DNA from: an uncultured Microcaldota archaeon
Lineage (GTDB): Archaea; Micrarchaeota; Micrarchaeia; Anstonellales; Bilamarchaeaceae
DNA length: 42,804 nt
NCBI GenBank assembly: GCA_903835385.1
Contig: CAILMQ010000031.1
Location: 1-42,804, forward strand
Reading direction: 5' to 3'
Positions 1-6,350 of the stretch are shown piece by piece. Position 1 is the first letter of the stretch. The number at the start of each line of letters is the position of its first letter. A program made the translations under genes and the position numbers. A model generated the notes under the pieces. The model ran no database searches, had not been told where the DNA came from, and was given only the letters and a program-made list of their open reading frames with translations.

Positions 1-315
1 GACAACATTGAAGTCTGCTCGAAGTGCGGCAAGATGCCAAGGGGGATAGAACTGAGCGGGGCAGGTTTGTTCAGGTGCACGCGCTGCAGCAACAACGCGC
101 TCACCACGGTCACGACTTCTGATTATGAAAAAATAGTGACCGCGCTCGACCAGAAGTACCATGCCGAGATGGTGGGGATGCGAATTGCGAATGTAAGAAT
201 AACCCATCCTATAAATATGAAAGCCATAGCACGGAACAAGGCCAGCAAGAAATCAAAGGCCAAACCATCTGCTAAAAAAAGCGCCAGAAAACCCGCAAAG
301 ATAAGAAAGAGATAA
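1..315 (+). CDS. Zinc-ribbon protein, 5' end outside window
   Basis: The reading frame is open from the first base of the window and ends at TAA 313-315, so the start lies upstream and the ORF-track Met at 34 is internal. The visible 104 residues begin with two Cys pairs (CSKCG and, about 20 residues later, CTRCS), the layout of a zinc ribbon. The last 35 residues are a Lys/Ala/Ser-rich basic tail (KKSKAKPSAKKSARKPAK) of the kind seen on nucleic-acid-binding proteins. A second zinc-ribbon gene follows 29 bases downstream on the same strand. I do not recognise the family; binding to RNA or DNA is inference from the tail and the ribbon. Confidence 0.7.
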   Translation, partial: DNIEVCSKCGKMPRGIELSGAGLFRCTRCSNNALTTVTTSDYEKIVTALDQKYHAEMVGMRIANVRITHPINMKAIARNKASKKSKAKPSAKKSARKPAKIRKR

Positions 316-344
316 CATCTTAGAATTTCAAAGAGAGTTTTCGA

Positions 345-503
345 ATGGCAGTGGAAAAGATAGAAATCTGCGCCAATTGCGGCAGGATAAACAAGGCGGA
401 GAGCAAGGACTTCAAATGCCCGGATTGCGGCTGCGACGTCTGCGTGGTCGTATCAAAAGACATATTCCTCCAGATGGTGAAGGGAGGATTTGCAAGGGAA
501 TAA
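345..503 (+). CDS. Small zinc-ribbon protein (52 aa)
   Basis: This gene is too short for the ORF track. It starts ATG GCA GTG at 345 and ends TAA at 501-503, giving 52 residues. It has a CANCG pair near residue 9 and a CPDCGCDVC cluster about 16 residues later, the spacing of a one-zinc ribbon, followed by a short hydrophobic and amphipathic tail. It lies 29 bases downstream of another zinc-ribbon gene on the same strand and is probably cotranscribed with it. The sequence does not match RNA polymerase subunit P or Spt4 as I know them. Function unknown; the coding call rests on the intact Cys pattern and tight spacing. Confidence 0.7.
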   Translation: MAVEKIEICANCGRINKAESKDFKCPDCGCDVCVVVSKDIFLQMVKGGFARE

Positions 504-509
504 GAGGCA

Positions 510-517
510 TTTAAATA
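510..517 (+). promoter_or_regulatory. Archaeal TATA box for the 541 gene
   Basis: The box reads TTTAAATA and its centre is 27 bases upstream of the ATG at 541. That predicts a transcript starting at or just before the start codon (leaderless). No Shine-Dalgarno sequence is visible, which agrees. Confidence 0.6.
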
Positions 518-540
518 CTCTTTTTTACACAATGTAGCGT

Positions 541-1029
541 ATGCATAGGAAAGTGAGGGTCCGGAATCCGGACTGCCGCGCAGTTGCCATTGACTGGAGC
601 ATACACCTGTCCGAACCAGGCAAATTGAAAAACGGAGTCAGGGAGGGCGAGCTGGAAATGTCTTTCCGCTCCAGGGACAAGCAGGGCCGCAAGATCTTAT
701 TCTCATTTCCGTGTGTCGTATCCGCTGACAGATGTTTTGTAAGAAAAACCGGCACTGTGAAAAGGCATAGCCAGGACGGTAGGGTTTCAGAAAAGGCGTT
801 TTCTGTTGCGGACAGGATGGTGAAGGAACCAAAAAACAAATTCTTACACATCTTTAATGACGTAGTTGAAGCAGTGGCCCGCAATTGTGGCGAGATGCTC
901 GCATCAATCCGTGGCGCGGTATCTTTGGATGGAACCTCCCTTTTGTCGCCAAAACTCATGGGAATTCCGAAAATGGTCACTGTCCGGGAGATTTCCCTTG
1001 AGGAACTGCGGAAAAACGGGCAGATTTGA
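541..1029 (+). CDS. Hypothetical protein (162 aa)
   Basis: A 162-residue soluble protein with no signal peptide or membrane segment. It opens with a basic stretch (MHRKVRVRNPD), has alternating beta-type strands in the first half (ELEMSFRSRDK, ILFSFPCVVS), a helical middle and a charged C-terminus (REISLEELRKN). I recognise no family and no catalytic motif. The start is supported by the TATA box 27 bases upstream. It appears to be a single-gene unit, followed by an inverted repeat and then an AT-rich, poorly coding stretch. The antisense ORF at 525-980 is a shadow. Confidence 0.6.
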   Translation: MHRKVRVRNPDCRAVAIDWSIHLSEPGKLKNGVREGELEMSFRSRDKQGRKILFSFPCVVSADRCFVRKTGTVKRHSQDGRVSEKAFSVADRMVKEPKNKFLHIFNDVVEAVARNCGEMLASIRGAVSLDGTSLLSPKLMGIPKMVTVREISLEELRKNGQI

Positions 1030-1031
1030 AC

Positions 1032-1075
1032 TAGGTATGAAGATATTTAGAATTTCTAAGATAGTATTATACCTA
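1032..1075. repeat. Nested inverted repeat downstream of the 541 gene
   Basis: Outer arms TAGGTAT (1032-1038) and ATACCTA (1069-1075) enclose inner arms TTAGAA (1047-1052) and TTCTAA (1054-1059). Starting two bases after the stop codon, it could fold as a hairpin marking the 3' end of the transcript. It is AT-rich without a long T run, so a terminator role is uncertain. Downstream to 1443 I see only a doubtful short ORF. Confidence 0.4.
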
Positions 1076-1164
1076 TAGAAATCCTACGGCGTTAAATCCA
1101 TTTTTAAGGGCTGTTTTTAATCTGGAAGCCTACCTGGACGGATGAAAAACATTGCGTATTTTTT

Positions 1165-1404
1165 GTGTGGAGAAACAAGTTTTTAGATTATTTGGGTATG
1201 CCAAAGTTAAAAACCCTGGTGAAATGCCCGGGCTCTTTCGCACAAATGAGATCATATAAAAAAAGTCTCTTCAATAGCTTATCAGTAAACCAAAATCCCT
1301 ATCGCGTAACCATATCAGTAAACCCACCCATGCTAACTTTTCCTGGTTTTGGGCCCATGGTACACTACTACGATATTGAGCGAGGAATCCTGATACTGGA
1401 ATAG
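1165..1404 (+). CDS. Doubtful short ORF (79 aa) in AT-rich region
   Basis: This ORF opens with GTG (an internal ATG at 1198 is an alternative) and lies in a 414-base stretch, 1030-1443, that is otherwise empty and clearly more AT-rich than its surroundings. Within it is a short imperfect duplication, seen as SVNQNPY and SVNPPM. No good Shine-Dalgarno sequence or TATA box at the expected spacing supports it. It may be a degraded gene, a recent insertion or noncoding DNA. I list it so that the stretch is described, not because the coding evidence is good. Confidence 0.25.
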   Translation: MWRNKFLDYLGMPKLKTLVKCPGSFAQMRSYKKSLFNSLSVNQNPYRVTISVNPPMLTFPGFGPMVHYYDIERGILILE

Positions 1405-1443
1405 GGCTTACGCGGGGAAAGGAGGGGGAAAGAAGGGAAAATG

Positions 1444-1920
1444 CTACTTTACTGAGGGTTTGGGTTTACTGTCTTGAGGTTTCTCTTTTGGAGGTTTACT
1501 TAATAAGTATTTTGATATGAAATAAGATAGCGTGGCTGAGATTGTCAAAATTATGCCCACAACTATCAGTTCAACTAACAGCATTGTCCAGTTTACTCCG
1601 GGTATGAGAAATGTCGAATTCGGTGGTTGGAAAACTAGTGTCTCCAAAATTGCCAGTGGAACCACTAAAGCAATAAAATATACTGGGATAAAAGTGAATC
1701 CGAAAAGCGCGGAGATTATTAAGGCGTCTTTAATCTCATAGACATTTCTATAGAAAAAGAATAGACCAGGTAAAAGAAACACGACGGGAACGACCAACAA
1801 ACCCAGACTAGGATTATAAATGCCGAAAAATATCATCAACGCGGCAGCTACCAAAAGTGAGACGATCCCGATTAGATACATCAATCCGAAATCTTTCCAG
1901 TTTATTTTCATGTTTCTCAA
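1444..1920 (-). CDS. Four-helix membrane protein, unknown
   Basis: A 158-residue protein with four hydrophobic segments: about residues 12-33, 40-57, 66-93 and 110-135. It ends in a short cytoplasmic-type tail rich in Pro and Lys (KPPKEKPQDSKPKP). There are no conserved polar residues inside the helices that would mark a transporter or enzyme, and I do not recognise the family. Its base composition is more AT-rich than the flanking genes, like the adjacent 1030-1443 stretch, so the two may form one compositionally foreign block. It appears to be a single-gene unit. Confidence 0.65.
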   Translation of the reverse strand: MRNMKINWKDFGLMYLIGIVSLLVAAALMIFFGIYNPSLGLLVVPVVFLLPGLFFFYRNVYEIKDALIISALFGFTFIPVYFIALVVPLAILETLVFQPPNSTFLIPGVNWTMLLVELIVVGIILTISATLSYFISKYLLSKPPKEKPQDSKPKPSVK

Positions 1921-1962
1921 TCTCTTTTAGTCTTTCTATCATTCTTTTAGAATATAAATATT

Positions 1963-2694
1963 TTAACCCTTTTCGTTCTTCCCCATCGTCTTCATCCAGT
2001 CATGCGCGAATACTTCGGCGTCCCCGGATTTGATGACCTCCACTATCTTCTCCGCCACGTGTTCCGCGCTATCAGGCGGATGGAACGCTTCGCCTTCCCA
2101 TTCAGGAACGTCGTTCTTTATCGTGTTCTTCTCGAAATCAGTGAGCGTCATGTAAGGATACACCACGCTGACGACGATATTGTCCTTTTTCAGCTCTTCC
2201 CTGGCAGTCAGGCTGAGGGTGGCAAGAGCGCGCTTTATTGACGAGTAAGCGCCGTTATTCGGCAGTGTCATCAGAACGGTGCCGGAACTGATATTCACGA
2301 TTGCCCCGTTGCCCTGCTTCCGCATGATGGGTATTGCCTCTTCCATGGCAACGAGCGGGCCCACGAAATCAAGGTCGAAAATCCCGCGCAGCGTCTTTAT
2401 GTCCGTCTTTTCCACCGGCGCGTCATAACCCTGTCCGGCGTTATTAATCAGGACGTCTATTCTGCCGAAATGCTTCTTCGCCTGGCGTATCATCTTCCTT
2501 ATTTGAGGCGCTTTCGTCATATCCGCCGTAATCGCGAGCGAGCCCGGAAGCTCTTTTGCGAGCGCGTCCAGCTTGTCCTTGGAACGGGCCACGAGCGCGA
2601 GTTTAGCGCCCTGTTTGGCGAGAAGCTTGGCAGTGGCCAATCCTATGCCTGATGAGGCTCCTGTGACGATTACGACCTTGTTGGCGAGTTCCAT
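1963..2694 (-). CDS. Short-chain dehydrogenase/reductase (SDR)
   Basis: Classical SDR of 243 residues, the usual length. The NAD(P)-binding TGASSGIG is at residues 11-18, the NNAG structural motif at 84-87, and the catalytic Ser near 137 with Tyr150 and Lys154 (YSSIK). The Arg at 37 in the loop after the second strand (VARSKDK) suggests NADP(H) preference. The family reduces or oxidises carbonyl or hydroxyl groups; the substrate cannot be read from sequence. A TATA element (2717-2724) is centred 26 bases before the ATG, and GGAGAG just upstream could serve as ribosome site. It is a monocistronic gene among unrelated neighbours. Confidence 0.9.
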   Translation of the reverse strand: MELANKVVIVTGASSGIGLATAKLLAKQGAKLALVARSKDKLDALAKELPGSLAITADMTKAPQIRKMIRQAKKHFGRIDVLINNAGQGYDAPVEKTDIKTLRGIFDLDFVGPLVAMEEAIPIMRKQGNGAIVNISSGTVLMTLPNNGAYSSIKRALATLSLTAREELKKDNIVVSVVYPYMTLTDFEKNTIKNDVPEWEGEAFHPPDSAEHVAEKIVEVIKSGDAEVFAHDWMKTMGKNEKG

Positions 2695-2716
2695 GGATAT
2701 TGCTCTCCCTATGAGA

Positions 2717-2724
2717 TATTTTAA
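2717..2724 (-). promoter_or_regulatory. TATA box for SDR gene
   Basis: On the minus strand the box reads TTAAAATA, about 26 bases upstream of the SDR start codon at 2694. Confidence 0.5.
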
Positions 2725-2785
2725 TCTTAGCCTGGCGGCATTACAATTAGTTCGCTCAGATATCGTCCAAAAAGGAGTTTGGCCT

Positions 2786-3418
2786 TCACTTTGCCCCTTC
2801 CTGAATCATCCTGACGCCTTTGGATATCCTCGTCTCGCACGACCTGCAGAAGCCCAATCCCCTAACTGTCATTTCCACTATGCTGTCCAGGCCGTTTTTA
2901 TTGGCCCTCATGACGCAGGAATCCTCCTCGCAGTGGCCGCTCCGGTCCATCAGGACATGGCCCATCTCATGCTTCGCGACGTACTCGATTAATTTTTCCC
3001 TGGAAGGAAGGCCCGCCCGGCGGGGCAGGCCATTGTCGATTGTGGCGGTTGAGAGGAAAGCGCATGAAGCGAACAGGCCCGAGCCCATAAGTTCCATTTT
3101 CTTGTTGCCTTCCATTGTGAACAGGCGCCGCGTCGTGATGCCAACGCCGAGCCGGTCCTTTGTGAAGAAGGATCTGTGGAGTATGTCAAACGTTCTTTCC
3201 CAGGCCAAATCGCTGATAAGATAAACGTCCGGGCGTGAAAGCAGGTCAGTCATGAACGCGCCGTACCTGACCGTGCGCATGCTCTTCCTGTCCGCACCCA
3301 TGACGTCGTATTCCACTCCCCCGTACGTCCTGAAGCTGCGCGCGGCCCTTTCAACTGCCGCGACGTCCGACTTACGGACAGATGGGGATGCCAATAGCCT
3401 CAGCTGTACGCCTGCCAT
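2786..3418 (-). CDS. amzA: Archaemetzincin-like zinc metalloprotease
   Basis: A 210-residue protein with the archaemetzincin signature in recognisable but altered form. HEMGH is at 150-154, then His162-Cys163, four residues, Cys168-Val-Met170, twenty residues, and Cys191-x2-Cys194. The family consensus is HExxHxxGxxHC, x4, CxM, about x17, CxxC. Here the third zinc-ligand His lies two residues further from the helix and the conserved Gly is displaced (GHC). The four Cys that bind the second zinc are kept. Residues 131-140 (LPRRAGLPSR) are encoded by a GC-rich palindrome and look inserted. No signal peptide. A TATA box 26 bases upstream supports the start. Family call is good; activity is uncertain because of the ligand spacing. 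Confidence 0.8.
   Translation of the reverse strand: MAGVQLRLLASPSVRKSDVAAVERAARSFRTYGGVEYDVMGADRKSMRTVRYGAFMTDLLSRPDVYLISDLAWERTFDILHRSFFTKDRLGVGITTRRLFTMEGNKKMELMGSGLFASCAFLSTATIDNGLPRRAGLPSREKLIEYVAKHEMGHVLMDRSGHCEEDSCVMRANKNGLDSIVEMTVRGLGFCRSCETRISKGVRMIQEGAK
3010..3031. repeat. GC-rich palindrome inside the archaemetzincin gene
   Basis: CCCGCC (3012-3017) and GGCGGG (3019-3024) form a perfect inverted repeat around one base, bracketed by GGCC on both sides. It encodes Pro/Arg/Gly residues that have no counterpart in archaemetzincins as I know them. It may be a small in-frame palindromic insertion. Confidence 0.45.
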
Positions 3419-3440
3419 GGGTGTATTGTGTTAGACGAAT

Positions 3441-3448
3441 TATATAAA
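3441..3448 (-). promoter_or_regulatory. TATA box for archaemetzincin gene
   Basis: On the minus strand the box reads TTTATATA, centred 26 bases upstream of the ATG at 3418, which predicts a leaderless message. Confidence 0.6.
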
Positions 3449-3486
3449 TGTAATCGTTTATGCGGCTGTTACGTTAGATGCCCTAT

Positions 3487-4140
3487 TTATCTTTTCTTGC
3501 CGCCCTTTTTCATCACTTCCTCATACGCCACATAGGAATAAACTACTGTCCCCAATGCGGCAACCAGAATCAGCCCTATGATTATGAGAAACGCGTATGC
3601 AGGCAGGACAACCGCAAAAAGCATCAAAACCCCTGCCACTTTGAACACTTTCGCACCGAGCTCGTGCGTCTTGTCCCAGACCTCGTCGCTGGAGAGCGTC
3701 CAGGGCGTCCTTATCCCTATGAACCAGTTCCTTTTGGATTTTTCAAGCAGGACGCCGACGTAAAAGAAAAGGCCCCCGAGCAGGATTGGCATGGTCAGGT
3801 TGAAGTTTATCCTAGTCCCCAGGTTCCAGAGTATAGTCTGGAGATACACCAGGAACATGAACGCCATGATGACGAGCACGAACCGGAAATAATACGTTTT
3901 GAACGTCTCTATGTTGGCGCGGAGCGGGTCTATCTTGGGAATTACGAGCAACAGCGCCAATAAAACAACAAGTATCGCGGGAAACAGGAACGCGCCGAAA
4001 AACTTAGGCATGTACCCATTGGCTTCTCCTGAAATGCCCCAGTGCGAGGCAACTGTATCGGGAAGCACTGAGTAGGCGTATGCTCCCACTGCAAATGAAG
4101 CCAGAACCAGCAAAATGGCTGCCTTTAGCTCGTTTTCCAT
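3487..4140 (-). CDS. DUF1648/SdpI-family membrane protein
   Basis: A 217-residue polytopic membrane protein with about six hydrophobic segments. The N-terminal part carries the DUF1648 pattern (LPDTVASHWGISGEANGY). The second half contains the SdpI-type segment NWFIGIRTPWTLSSDEVWDKTH, followed by two more helices and a basic tail. In Bacillus, SdpI is an immunity protein against the SdpC toxin; most homologues, including archaeal ones, have no known function. No toxin-like gene is visible nearby, so immunity should not be assumed. It ends near the archaemetzincin promoter and follows a short coiled-coil gene on the same strand, with which it may be cotranscribed. Confidence 0.8.
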   Translation of the reverse strand: MENELKAAILLVLASFAVGAYAYSVLPDTVASHWGISGEANGYMPKFFGAFLFPAILVVLLALLLVIPKIDPLRANIETFKTYYFRFVLVIMAFMFLVYLQTILWNLGTRINFNLTMPILLGGLFFYVGVLLEKSKRNWFIGIRTPWTLSSDEVWDKTHELGAKVFKVAGVLMLFAVVLPAYAFLIIIGLILVAALGTVVYSYVAYEEVMKKGGKKR

Positions 4141-4168
4141 TTTTCAATGCGCCTTTTTTGGAACCCTT

Positions 4169-4327
4169 TCAGTCCCCTTTCGCGAGCTTCTTCTTCAGCA
4201 ACGCCAGCTCGTCGTGGAGGGCATGGTTCTTCTTGGCGGGGTCCATGCGCGCCTTCTCCTCGAGCTCCTCTATCATCTTCTTCAGGTTGGCTACTTTCCT
4301 CGAGAGATCCTTTTTGCTCATTCCCAT
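4169..4327 (-). CDS. Short coiled-coil protein (52 aa)
   Basis: Too short for the ORF track. It reads ATG GGA ATG AGC AAA AAG on the minus strand from 4327 to TGA at 4171-4169. The product is almost entirely charged helix (KVANLKKMIEELEEKAR, then HDELALLKKKLAKGD) with leucines at heptad spacing, typical of a coiled coil. Met3 (4321) is an alternative start. It lies 28 bases upstream of the SdpI-like gene on the same strand, and divergent from rubrerythrin. Function unknown. The longer ORF at 4125-4346 in another frame has an implausible composition and is rejected. Confidence 0.65.
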   Translation of the reverse strand: MGMSKKDLSRKVANLKKMIEELEEKARMDPAKKNHALHDELALLKKKLAKGD

Positions 4328-4349
4328 GGGTGTTCTTCTCCAGCAAAAC

Positions 4350-4357
4350 CTTTTAAT
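4350..4357 (+). promoter_or_regulatory. TATA box for rubrerythrin
   Basis: The sequence CTTTTAAT lies about 36 bases before the ATG. It predicts a leader of roughly ten bases holding AGGGTGA, a Shine-Dalgarno sequence four bases before the start. Confidence 0.5.
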
Positions 4358-4389
4358 CCTCCTCTCCGAACTCAGTTTAGGGTGAATTC

Positions 4390-4965
4390 ATGAACACTAC
4401 CGAACATCTGGCACAGGGATTCATAGGCGAAAGCATGGCGAGGAACAGGTACACGATGTACGCCAAGGCGGCGCGCACCGAAGGCTACGAGCAGATTGGC
4501 GGGCTCTTCCTCGAAACCGCCGAGAACGAGCGCATACACGCGAAATGGTTCTTCAACATGATGAACGAGGCTGCCGCCAAGCAGGGCATGCCGAAGATAA
4601 ACGTGGGGTCCGACGTTCCGAACGTATTGGGCAACACCGTCATGAACCTCAAGGCGGCCATCGCCGGCGAGCACCACGAGTACTCGGAGATGTACCCGGA
4701 GATCGCTGAGGTGGCGGAGAAGGAGGGCTTCCAGCAATCCGCCGCCCGCGTCCGCAGCATCATGAAGGCGGAGTTCCACCACGAGGGCAGGTACCAGAAG
4801 CTCCTGGACGTGGTGGAGAAAGGGACGGTCTTCAAGAAGGGCAATAAGATATTCTGGGTGTGCCGCGAGTGCGGATACATCCACGAGGCCACCGAGCCGC
4901 CGCTCAAATGCCCGTCCTGCGACAACCCGAGGGCGTTCTTCCAGGTGCAGAGCGAGAACTACTGA
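4390..4965 (+). CDS. Rubrerythrin
   Basis: A 191-residue rubrerythrin: a non-haem diiron peroxidase that reduces hydrogen peroxide in the cytoplasm of anaerobes and microaerophiles, taking electrons through a rubredoxin-like domain. The diiron ligands are visible in GESMARNRY, ETAENERIHA, AGEHHEY and AEFHHEGRY, matching the ferritin-like four-helix domain over residues 1-145. The C-terminal rubredoxin-like site is CRECGY and CPSCDNPRAFF, four Cys for one iron. Length and domain order are normal. Its own TATA box and AGGGTGA ribosome site precede it. With msrA nearby it suggests exposure to oxidants. Confidence 0.95.
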   Translation: MNTTEHLAQGFIGESMARNRYTMYAKAARTEGYEQIGGLFLETAENERIHAKWFFNMMNEAAAKQGMPKINVGSDVPNVLGNTVMNLKAAIAGEHHEYSEMYPEIAEVAEKEGFQQSAARVRSIMKAEFHHEGRYQKLLDVVEKGTVFKKGNKIFWVCRECGYIHEATEPPLKCPSCDNPRAFFQVQSENY

Positions 4966-4975
4966 CGTCCGCATA

Positions 4976-4988
4976 TCTTTTATTTTTT
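4976..4988 (+). terminator. T-rich stretch between convergent genes
   Basis: ATCTTTTATTTTTT follows the rubrerythrin stop codon by about ten bases and separates it from the convergent lipoprotein gene. T-rich tracts of this kind end archaeal transcripts. There is no hairpin. Confidence 0.4.
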
Positions 4989-5590
4989 CAATCGGGTACC
5001 TTCAGGCCGGTGCATCTCCAGTTTATCTCCGCGGTCCTGTTCCCCTCGTACACCACGCACGCAGGAGCGCACCCTTGTTTGGCGATGTCCAGCCCCAGCC
5101 ACCAGGTCAGGGTGTTGTTGTTATAGACGCTCTCGTTCGTGAGGTTTCCCTGGCTCGTGCAGGCGCTGTCCTGCGCAATCTGGCGCGCCTCGCCGTAGTT
5201 CAAATGGCAGTTCTCCTCCCACGTCCTGTAGCATTTTTGCGTGGATTCGCACCAGGTATAGCCCGCGCTGGGTATGCAGCCGTGCGAATCCCGGTCAGAA
5301 CCCGGCAAAGGGGTATTGTTTTGCGCAGGGCCCGGCATCGGAGTGTTGTTCTGCGCCGGAGCAGGGGTGCAGTTCTCCTCCCAGGGGCGTATGCACTTCT
5401 GCGATGCATCGCACCACGTATAACCGGCGGAGGGTATGCAGCCGTGCGCGTCCCTGTCGCTTCCGGGTGGCGGGGTGTTGTTCACGGTCGCATTCTGGCC
5501 CGTTGCGTTCTGGACCGCTTGCGGTGGCTGCGTGCAGCCATAGCCGAACATAAGCAGGATAAGAATCGTTGCGATAAGGAATTTTTTCAT
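4988..5590 (-). CDS. Cys-rich secreted lipoprotein with duplicated module
   Basis: The start is placed at 5590 (MKKFLIATILILLMFGYGC), 63 bases inside the longer ORF, because this gives a proper signal peptide and a GGTGATTGG ribosome site just upstream. Cys19 sits at a weak lipobox. The 200-residue protein then carries a near-identical duplication: GSDRDxHGCIPSAGYTWC followed by QKC and WEENC, at about residues 43-74 and 97-128, joined by an Asn/Pro/Thr linker (QNNTPMPGPAQNNTPLPG). The C-terminal 70 residues hold four Cys and one Trp pair (TWWLGL) and form a separate small domain. This GYTWC...WEEC module is familiar from small surface proteins but has no assigned function that I know. It is divergent from msrA. 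Confidence 0.75.
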   Translation of the reverse strand: MKKFLIATILILLMFGYGCTQPPQAVQNATGQNATVNNTPPPGSDRDAHGCIPSAGYTWCDASQKCIRPWEENCTPAPAQNNTPMPGPAQNNTPLPGSDRDSHGCIPSAGYTWCESTQKCYRTWEENCHLNYGEARQIAQDSACTSQGNLTNESVYNNNTLTWWLGLDIAKQGCAPACVVYEGNRTAEINWRCTGLKVPD

Positions 5591-5622
5591 CCAATCACCG
5601 TAGATGGATTCAACAACAGCGG

Positions 5623-5629
5623 TTATAAA
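5623..5629 (+). promoter_or_regulatory. TATA box for msrA
   Basis: TTATAAA lies 26 bases before the ATG at 5652 and decides that start over the longer ORF beginning at 5604, whose first ATG would lie upstream of the transcript. Confidence 0.6.
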
Positions 5630-5651
5630 CCTTAATCCTGAATCCCGAGCC

Positions 5652-6137
5652 ATGGCAAAAAAGGCTGGGAAGACCGAGGCAGCCTCGTTCGCGGCAGGGT
5701 GCTTCTGGGGCGTGGAAGAGGAGTTCCGGTGCGTGAAAGGCGTGGTTGAAACCGAAGTGGGCTACATGGGCGGCACCACGAAGAACCCGACCTACGATGA
5801 GGTCTGCACAGGCAGGACCGGGCACGCTGAGACCGTGCACCTGAAATTCGATCCGAAGGAGATATCCTATGAAAAGCTTCTTGAAATCTTCTGGAACCTG
5901 CACGACCCCACGCAGCTCAACCGGCAGGGGCCTGACATCGGAGGCAATTACCGTTCCATAATCTTCTATTACTCGCCGCAACAGAAGAAACTCGCTACGG
6001 AATCAAAGGAAAAGCTGGCGAAATCAGGGAAATACAGGAACGACATCGTGACCGAGATAGTCCCGGCGACGAATTTCTGGCGCGCAGAGGAGTACCACCA
6101 GAAATACGAGATGAAAACCGGGAAAAAAGTTTGCTGA
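5652..6137 (+). CDS. msrA: Peptide-methionine (S)-S-oxide reductase MsrA
   Basis: MsrA repairs oxidised methionine by reducing the S-sulfoxide with thiol reductants. The catalytic GCFWGVEEEF has Cys17, with the expected following motifs EVGYMGG, YDEVCTGRTGHAE and FWNLHDPTQLNRQGPDIGGNYRS. The protein is 161 residues from the ATG chosen by the TATA box, a normal length for the single-domain enzyme. No MsrB domain is fused and no msrB is visible in the window. The C-terminus ends KKVC, so a resolving Cys may be present there. It shares a 61-base divergent intergenic region with the Cys-rich lipoprotein. Confidence 0.95.
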   Translation: MAKKAGKTEAASFAAGCFWGVEEEFRCVKGVVETEVGYMGGTTKNPTYDEVCTGRTGHAETVHLKFDPKEISYEKLLEIFWNLHDPTQLNRQGPDIGGNYRSIIFYYSPQQKKLATESKEKLAKSGKYRNDIVTEIVPATNFWRAEEYHQKYEMKTGKKVC

Positions 6138-6170
6138 CCAGGAAAAGGCTACTTCACATATTTATACAAA

Positions 6171-6345
6171 AATAAACATTTAAAAGCATTGGCTGCGTAA
6201 ATTATTTTGTGTCCAAGGCGTTCCGACTCGGGTGATAATCCGGTATGCGCCGGGCGACCTGCCGGATGCAAAGGCCGCGATTTGCCGGTTATGAAAACCG
6301 CTTTGGGCAGAAGCTTTATAGGATTTGGCTGACTAACATGATGGG
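6171..6345 (+). other. Intergenic region with TATA box and hairpins; possible leader or small RNA
   Basis: The 213-base gap before the 6351 gene has an AT-rich TATA-like element (ATTTAAAAG, near 6178-6186) followed by a GC-rich stretch with potential pairing. The arms GGCGT/GCGCC enclose CGGG/TCCG; CCGG (6250-6253) pairs with CCGG (6262-6265); and CGGTT (6286-6290) pairs with AACCG (6296-6300). A second TATA-like TTTATA lies near 6315, and GGGAG sits six bases before the ATG. No tRNA T-loop or known riboswitch core is recognisable. It could be a structured leader or an independent RNA. Confidence 0.3.
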
Positions 6346-6350
6346 AGAAC

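Noticed and set aside
3487-4140. Toxin-immunity system around the SdpI-like protein
   Set aside because: No SdpC-like or other toxin gene is adjacent, and the SdpI fold is widespread without toxins.
4372-4974. 200-aa minus-strand ORF
   Set aside because: Complement of rubrerythrin. Its Leu/Val/His-rich composition is a shadow.
6206-6310. tRNA or known riboswitch
   Set aside because: No T-loop consensus, no acceptor-stem pairing of the right length and no riboswitch core I can recognise.
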